The notes under the pieces are model-generated. The model had not been told where the DNA came from, did no database searches, and saw only the letters and a program-made list of their open reading frames with translations. A program made the position numbers and the translations under genes. DNA of 9,868 nucleotides from CAYNWK01 sp964400875 (GTDB lineage Bacteria; Chloroflexota; Anaerolineae; Anaerolineales; UBA4823). Position 1 is the stretch's first letter. The number at the start of each line of letters is the position of its first letter. This document shows, piece by piece, positions 6,369 to 9,868 of this stretch. The stretch lies in the NCBI GenBank assembly GCA_964400875.1, contig CAYNWK010000160.1, positions 1 through 9,868 on the forward strand, read 5' to 3'.

Positions 6369-7412
6369 ATGGAATCCCCGGTTTGCCCAATTCCCCTGCC
6401 TCACCAGGATACCATCATGCTGGGGCATGGGAGCGGAGGCAGGCTCACCCATGATCTCATCGCACGGCGCTTCCTTGCCCAATTTGATAACGCCATACTT
6501 AATGCCGGTAATGATGCGGCGGTCATCGAGTTAGCAAACGGCGATCATCTTGCATTTTGTACTGATTCCCACGTAGTTTCGCCCCTGTTCTTCCCGGGTG
6601 GGGACATCGGCAGGTTGGCTGTATGCGGCACGGTCAATGATCTAGCAATGATGGGAGCGACGCCTCTCTTCCTTACCGCCGGGTTTATCCTGGAAGAAGG
6701 CCTTGATGCGAATCTGATCGATCGCGTGGTCGCATCGATGCAATCCGCTGCCCTGGAATCCGGCGTACAGATCGTCGCAGGCGATACAAAAGTGGTCGAA
6801 GTTGGAAAAGCCGACCAACTTTTCATCAATACCAGTGGCGTTGGCTTGCTCCCGGGGGAGATGAATATCGGGGGAGCACAGGCTGAACCGGGCGATGTAG
6901 TGATCGTCTCCGGCACGATTGGTGATCACGGCATCGCAGTTCTAGAAGCGCGCGGCGAACTCGGCTTTGAATCCAGCGCAACCAGCGACGTCGCTCCGCT
7001 AAACCACCTGGTGAGCGCCATGCTGGCCACAGGTCACCCGATCCACGTACTGCGCGATCCGACTCGCGGAGGCCTGGCAACCAGTCTCGTTGAAATTGCC
7101 CTGCAATCCCGGGTGAACATCCAGATCAATGAAAACAGCATCCCAATCCACCCCGAAGTATCCGCGGCCTGCGAATTGCTTGGGCTTGATCCTCTATACA
7201 TTGCTAATGAAGGTAAATTGATCGCCATCCTCCCATCAGGGGGCGCCCAAGATATCTTGAAGGCTATGCGCAAAACCGAATATGGGCGAGACGCATGCAT
7301 CATTGGCGAAATTCTGCCCGAACCGGCCGGACGGGTTCTTATGAAGACCGAGATCGGCGGAACACGAGTGATCGATATGCTCTCCGGCGAAATGCTCCCG
7401 CGCATATGTTGA
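6369..7412 (+). CDS. hypE: Carbamoyl dehydratase HypE
   Basis: HypE receives a carbamoyl group on its C-terminal cysteine from HypF and dehydrates it with ATP to a thiocyanate, the donor of the CN ligands. From the ATG at 6369 the product is 347 residues, typical for the family. It ends in the hallmark P-R-I-C347. AIR-synthase/PurM-type motifs are clear: LGHGSGGRLTHDLI (18-31), NDAAVI (48-53), CTDSHVV (64-70), GGDIGRLAVCGTVNDLAMMGA (77-97), then GDTKVV, GDHGIAVL and RDPTRGGLATSLVEIA. Start choice: AAGGAG 8 bases upstream supports 6369. An ATGA overlap with hypD at 6345 would add eight residues and cannot be excluded. This is the last gene of the cluster and converges with a minus-strand unit. 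Confidence 0.96.
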   Translation: MESPVCPIPLPHQDTIMLGHGSGGRLTHDLIARRFLAQFDNAILNAGNDAAVIELANGDHLAFCTDSHVVSPLFFPGGDIGRLAVCGTVNDLAMMGATPLFLTAGFILEEGLDANLIDRVVASMQSAALESGVQIVAGDTKVVEVGKADQLFINTSGVGLLPGEMNIGGAQAEPGDVVIVSGTIGDHGIAVLEARGELGFESSATSDVAPLNHLVSAMLATGHPIHVLRDPTRGGLATSLVEIALQSRVNIQINENSIPIHPEVSAACELLGLDPLYIANEGKLIAILPSGGAQDILKAMRKTEYGRDACIIGEILPEPAGRVLMKTEIGGTRVIDMLSGEMLPRIC

Positions 7413-7504
7413 CTGTGAGTTTTCTAACTGCCGAGTAGTATCCGTCGCGGTAGCATGCCCCGACCCTCAGCGCGCAATTCAGCCCCATTTGTCATTGGAT
7501 TCGT
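7413..7504. other. Convergent intergenic gap between hypE and the minus-strand unit
   Basis: This gap should contain terminators for both converging units, but no strong hairpin with a T-tract is visible. CTGCCG and CGGTAG around 7428-7455 could form a weak stem with one G-U pair and a large loop. I do not call a terminator. Confidence 0.4.
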
Positions 7505-7780
7505 TTATTTTGGTCGAGTGAGGATTCCAGACAAGATCGCCCCCCCAACTCCAAGGACCACTAACACCAGCTCAGTGACCCCAAAAAAGGATTGCCCGGC
7601 TTCTGCCGCTACGCCCCTACCGACGACCCTGCCGAGCATCAAGGCAATTGGCAGCGGGGCTAACAGGAAAACGGATGCCAACCGGGCGCGCCAACCAACC
7701 AACTTGAGATCCCAAGGAAGACTGATTTGTCCGAATACCAGGGTATAGACGCCAACGATGAAGACTACCATTTCCAACAT
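7505..7780 (-). CDS. Small three-helix membrane protein of unknown function
   Basis: I do not recognise the family. The 91-residue product has three hydrophobic segments (about 3-20, 34-54 and 68-87). A short basic stretch lies between the first two (LKLVGWRARL, 25-34) and the protein ends in TRPK, consistent with an integral membrane protein. The start is taken as the ATG at 7780, one base after the TAA of the methyltransferase (7784-7782), which suggests translational coupling. The open frame extends to 7837, but that extension lies wholly inside the methyltransferase gene and reads as Trp/Pro/Lys-rich sequence with no family likeness. It is the last gene of the minus-strand unit. A role in the membrane next to the lipoprotein is possible but unproven. 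Confidence 0.65.
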   Translation of the reverse strand: MLEMVVFIVGVYTLVFGQISLPWDLKLVGWRARLASVFLLAPLPIALMLGRVVGRGVAAEAGQSFFGVTELVLVVLGVGGAILSGILTRPK

Positions 7781-7781
7781 A

Positions 7782-8354
7782 TTATTCTCGAGGTTTTTCG
7801 GCCACCACCCAGGCGGCGTAGCCTTCTTTCTCCACATGGATCAATGCGCCGAGACGATCAAATAACCCGGCGATCTGCTCTGGCGAAAGAATTTTACTGC
7901 GCATCAGCGCCAGTTTTTCCGCCAATGCGATCAATTTTACACTGAAGCGGTGGATATCGGGTTCTTCAATGACGATCAAGCCGCCTGGTTTGATGACACG
8001 CCAGAGCTCGCGCGCGGTTACCTCTTGCGAATGCACGTGATGCAGCGCATCGACCATGATCACCCGTTCGAATGTGGCGTCGTCAAATGGCAGCTTCTCG
8101 GTTGCAGATACAACAGCTTGCAAACCGCCTTTTTGAACTGCCTGTCGTAGCATCCTAAAGGATAAATCGGCTACAATCACCTTCGTTGCCTGTTTGGATA
8201 AGATATCGGCGACTCGACCAGTACCTCCACCGGCATCCAGCAAGGCTCCCTCGACGGGAAACCGCCCAACCTTGCTGAGTTTTTCCGGATTGGATGGTTT
8301 AATCAGCCGATCGTAGACCGGCGCTAAGAGATCGAAATGATCCAACAGAGGCAT
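7782..8354 (-). CDS. Class I SAM-dependent methyltransferase (UbiE/Methyltransf_11-like)
   Basis: The 190-residue product has the Rossmann-fold signature of class I methyltransferases. Motif I is LDAGGGTGRVAD (39-50), the acidic residue binding SAM ribose is likely D63 in VADLS, and LPFDDATF (88-95) and VIMVDALHHV (98-107) follow. The post-motif KPGG lies at 122-125. The start MPLLDHFDLLAPVYD resembles ubiquinone/menaquinone methyltransferases. However, it is shorter than UbiE/MenG (usually over 220 residues) and lies away from quinone genes, so the substrate cannot be named. It begins 8 bases after the lipoprotein stop and ends one base before the small membrane protein, so the three are almost certainly cotranscribed. 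The ATG at 8354 has only a weak GGAA upstream. Confidence 0.88.
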   Translation of the reverse strand: MPLLDHFDLLAPVYDRLIKPSNPEKLSKVGRFPVEGALLDAGGGTGRVADILSKQATKVIVADLSFRMLRQAVQKGGLQAVVSATEKLPFDDATFERVIMVDALHHVHSQEVTARELWRVIKPGGLIVIEEPDIHRFSVKLIALAEKLALMRSKILSPEQIAGLFDRLGALIHVEKEGYAAWVVAEKPRE

Positions 8355-8362
8355 AAAATCGT

Positions 8363-9076
8363 CTATTCCGGAGTACCATCGCGTAAAACGAGGGGGAAGT
8401 AATAAAATTCACCAAAAACCGGGCTTAGTGTAGCACCGGTGAAATTAATCAGGATCAAATTTCTCTCGCAATCAGAATAGGTATTGAAATAGACTTGTTG
8501 AGTAAGTGGATTGCCCTCTAGATCGAAGATCTGTATCCACAGCGAATTGTCGGAATCTATCCCGTGATCGGCAAGGACCAGCTCATATCCGCCTGGACCA
8601 TACTGCGTCGCTGTGCCCGTCAAGGTCAGCCCTAAGAACTCCTCTCCTTGCAGCATCCCGCCTATTTGAACGACGAGGAGCGGTACGGCCTCGGTTTCTG
8701 TCGCGAAAATCTGTCCGGCAACGCCCATCCAACCGCATCCGGTCGTAAAGCTTGGCAGCGCCACTGGTGAACCCGGCTGCAGCTGGTAGACAGGGTTTTC
8801 AACGACCGAACGTGGCGCGAACGAAGCCGGCGTCGGCGTCGGAGGTTCCGGTGAAGGAGAAGGCTCGACTGTTTCGGCTGGGGTGAGCTCAATTGTGGGT
8901 GCGAGCGTGTTGCTCGGCTCCATAGTCGAACTGGGCACGAACGTTGGAGAGCTGTTCGGGATCTGCGTCCCTGGAACGACCGGCGTATTCGGCGCGAAAT
9001 TGAACGTGCACGCTCCCAATGCAATGGCAAGCACGCACAGGTCGAGAACAACGATACGCTTGAAATGGCAAGACAC
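8363..9076 (-). CDS. Secreted lipoprotein with Ser/Thr/Pro linker and conserved-looking C-terminal domain
   Basis: The 237-residue product starts with a lipoprotein signal (KR at 6-7, hydrophobic stretch 8-21) ending in the lipobox L20-G-A-C23, so the mature protein should be lipid-anchored at Cys23. Residues about 30-88 are a Ser/Thr/Pro-rich linker, and the C-terminal domain covers about 95-237. That domain begins TTGC114GWMGVAGQIF, runs through beta-rich sequence (LTLTGTATQYGPGGYE) and has C203 in SDCERNLILINF. The fold may be a carboxypeptidase-regulatory-like or Ig-like sandwich, and C114-C203 could be a disulfide; both are inferences. It ends in FYYFPLVLRDGTPE. A GTG start at 9076 is chosen because GGGAGGT lies 7 bases upstream. 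A GTG at 9127 would put 17 extra residues before the signal peptide. It is the first gene of the minus-strand unit. No function is known to me. Confidence 0.82.
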   Translation of the reverse strand: MSCHFKRIVVLDLCVLAIALGACTFNFAPNTPVVPGTQIPNSSPTFVPSSTMEPSNTLAPTIELTPAETVEPSPSPEPPTPTPASFAPRSVVENPVYQLQPGSPVALPSFTTGCGWMGVAGQIFATETEAVPLLVVQIGGMLQGEEFLGLTLTGTATQYGPGGYELVLADHGIDSDNSLWIQIFDLEGNPLTQQVYFNTYSDCERNLILINFTGATLSPVFGEFYYFPLVLRDGTPE

Positions 9077-9083
9077 TTGTCTG

Positions 9084-9090
9084 ACCTCCC
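9084..9090 (-). promoter_or_regulatory. Ribosome binding site that sets the lipoprotein start
   Basis: GGGAGGT on the minus strand lies 7 bases before the GTG at 9076-9074. It is close to the ideal anti-16S sequence and decides for the GTG at 9076 over the upstream GTG at 9127. Confidence 0.85.
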
Positions 9091-9143
9091 GCCCTCCAGG
9101 ATAGGCAGCCACAGGGTTATGGAACACTTGCCGCGGTTCAGGT

Positions 9144-9170
9144 ATTATACTGGCTGGCGCTGGAGGACAA
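9144..9170 (-). promoter_or_regulatory. Candidate promoter for the lipoprotein-methyltransferase-membrane protein unit
   Basis: The minus strand carries a perfect TATAAT at 9149-9144 and a -35-like TTGTCC at 9170-9165. The spacer is 15 bases, shorter than optimal. The predicted start near 9137 would give a leader of about 60 bases before the GTG at 9076. Confidence 0.5.
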
Positions 9171-9236
9171 CGAATCTAACATTCTTCAGGTGCTGACACC
9201 TTCAAGAGAAGCTATGCAAGATTCAGGCCGAAACCA

Positions 9237-9268
9237 TTGTCAAAGATCGAAATTCCAGTTGGTATAAT
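9237..9268 (+). promoter_or_regulatory. Candidate promoter for the P-domain gene
   Basis: A perfect TATAAT lies at 9263-9268. A -35-like TTGTCA at 9237-9242 is 20 bases upstream, longer than the usual 17, so the -10 is more secure than the -35. The start would fall near 9275, about 16 bases before the ATG at 9291. Confidence 0.5.
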
Positions 9269-9290
9269 TGCTCAATCCAAAGAGGGAAAC

Positions 9291-9868
9291 ATGGCGCCGA
9301 TGAAATTATCACCGCTAAACGCAACGTTCTTTTTTGTTTTCTTCTTCTTCACATTCGCTTTGACGCGGGACGTATTAGCCAGCAGGGAGAAATTCTCAAC
9401 GACAGCAGTTCGAAATTCATTACCTTCCATTGCTCAGACGGAAGCCACTCCCACGGCGACGCAGGCACCTACTTTGGTGAGTACACCGACACCACCGAAA
9501 TACTATTTTCCGCTAACCTTGAGCCAGCCAACTTTAACGCCTACTCCCTCTCCCACCCCAGATGCAACCCAACCCGGTGATTCCTTTGAAGAACCGTATA
9601 ACAAATTAATTTGTGCTTCTCCCAAGGCGGCTATACCAGACGATGACACCAACGGGATCAGCAGCACAATCAACAGCAGCGATCAGCGTTATATCGGCGA
9701 TCTGGACGTACGCGTCGCTGTGGACCATGCTTGGATTGGTGATATCGTCGTTTCCCTCACACATCTGAATACAGGGACTTCCCAAGTACTCATTGACCGT
9801 CCAGGATATCCCGCTGTTGCCACAGGCTGCAGCTATGATAATATCGCCGCGATCTTGGACGACGAGAT
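9291..9868 (+). CDS. Secreted P-domain (proprotein convertase P/Homo B) protein, 3' end outside the window
   Basis: An open frame from the ATG at 9291 reaches the window end without a stop (192 codons read). AGAGGG at 9281-9286 is the ribosome binding site; a second ATG at 9300 is also possible. Residues 1-30 form a signal peptide with a striking run of phenylalanines (FFFVFFFF, 13-20) and a likely cleavage after VLA30. Residues about 48-92 are a Thr/Pro-rich linker containing YYFPLTL (71-77). From about residue 113 the sequence matches the beta-sandwich P domain found after subtilisin-like catalytic domains: IPDDDTNGISSTI, then IGDLDVRVAVDHAWIGDIVVSLTH, LIDRPG, and CSYDNI...LDDE. No protease domain precedes it, and what follows is unseen. 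C108 and C180 could pair. It is transcribed divergently from the lipoprotein gene. Confidence 0.85.
   Translation, partial: MAPMKLSPLNATFFFVFFFFTFALTRDVLASREKFSTTAVRNSLPSIAQTEATPTATQAPTLVSTPTPPKYYFPLTLSQPTLTPTPSPTPDATQPGDSFEEPYNKLICASPKAAIPDDDTNGISSTINSSDQRYIGDLDVRVAVDHAWIGDIVVSLTHLNTGTSQVLIDRPGYPAVATGCSYDNIAAILDDE

Larger units (their letters stand above)
9077..9290. promoter_or_regulatory. Divergent promoter region between the lipoprotein unit and the P-domain gene
   Basis: This 214-base gap separates two genes transcribed away from each other. It holds one perfect TATAAT on each strand (9144-9149 minus, 9263-9268 plus), listed below. Between them lies the short palindrome AGGTG-CTGA-CACCT (9188-9201). 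No coding region is apparent. Confidence 0.6.

Noticed and set aside
7413..7504. Bidirectional terminator between hypE and the minus-strand unit
   Set aside because: Only a weak CTGCCG/CGGTAG stem with a G-U pair, a large loop and no T-tract is visible.
7455..7748. Plus-strand open frame of 97 codons
   Set aside because: It is antisense to the small membrane protein gene and its Pro/Thr/Arg-rich product has no domain-like features. The minus-strand frame has clear membrane segments and coupled spacing.
9077..9127. GTG at 9127 as the lipoprotein start
   Set aside because: It would put 17 residues in front of the signal peptide. The GTG at 9076 has a near-perfect Shine-Dalgarno and places the lipobox Cys at residue 23.
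1..9868. CRISPR arrays, tRNA or rRNA genes, insertion sequences, integrase or toxin-antitoxin genes
   Set aside because: I looked for regularly spaced direct repeats, cloverleaf-type sequences and transposase or recombinase motifs on both strands and saw none.

Overview
The window looks like chromosome from a Chloroflexota bacterium, most likely an Anaerolineae-type lineage. This is an inference from three things: secreted proteins with Thr/Pro-rich linkers and a 'YYFPL-(V/T)-L' motif, a thioredoxin-VKOR fusion in place of DsbB, and the general character of the Hyp proteins. No 16S or other marker gene is present. GC content appears to be about half. I see no transposase, integrase, CRISPR array, tRNA or rRNA.

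Layout. (1) 1-236: an intergenic leader with a candidate promoter flanked by an inverted repeat, then a bulged RNA hairpin. (2) 237-1301, plus strand: an exported and membrane-embedded thiol oxidation protein, a DsbA-like CPHC thioredoxin domain fused in front of a VKOR domain. It is closed by a perfect 17-bp hairpin (1330-1366). (3) 1514-7412, plus strand: a complete, compact hypA-hypB-hypF-hypC-hypD-hypE operon for [NiFe]-hydrogenase maturation. No hydrogenase structural genes or maturation protease are in view. (4) 9076-7505, minus strand: a tight three-gene unit encoding a lipoprotein, a class I SAM methyltransferase and a three-helix membrane protein, convergent with hypE. (5) 9077-9290: a divergent promoter region with one TATAAT box for each direction. 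(6) 9291 to the window end, plus strand: the 5' part of a secreted P-domain (proprotein convertase P/Homo B) protein, not closed within the window.

How the genes work together. HypF and HypE make the cyanide ligand from carbamoyl phosphate. HypC and HypD carry iron and build the Fe(CN)2CO unit. HypA and HypB supply nickel. The VKOR fusion is a separate transcription unit and would introduce disulfides into exported proteins. The lipoprotein and the P-domain protein both contain paired cysteines that could be its substrates, but that link is speculative.

Most of the window is well understood biology. The parts worth a second look are the domain order of the VKOR fusion, the perfect hairpin that resembles a REP-type element, the uncharacterised lipoprotein/methyltransferase/membrane-protein unit, the P-domain with no protease in front of it, and the motif shared by the two divergent secreted proteins.
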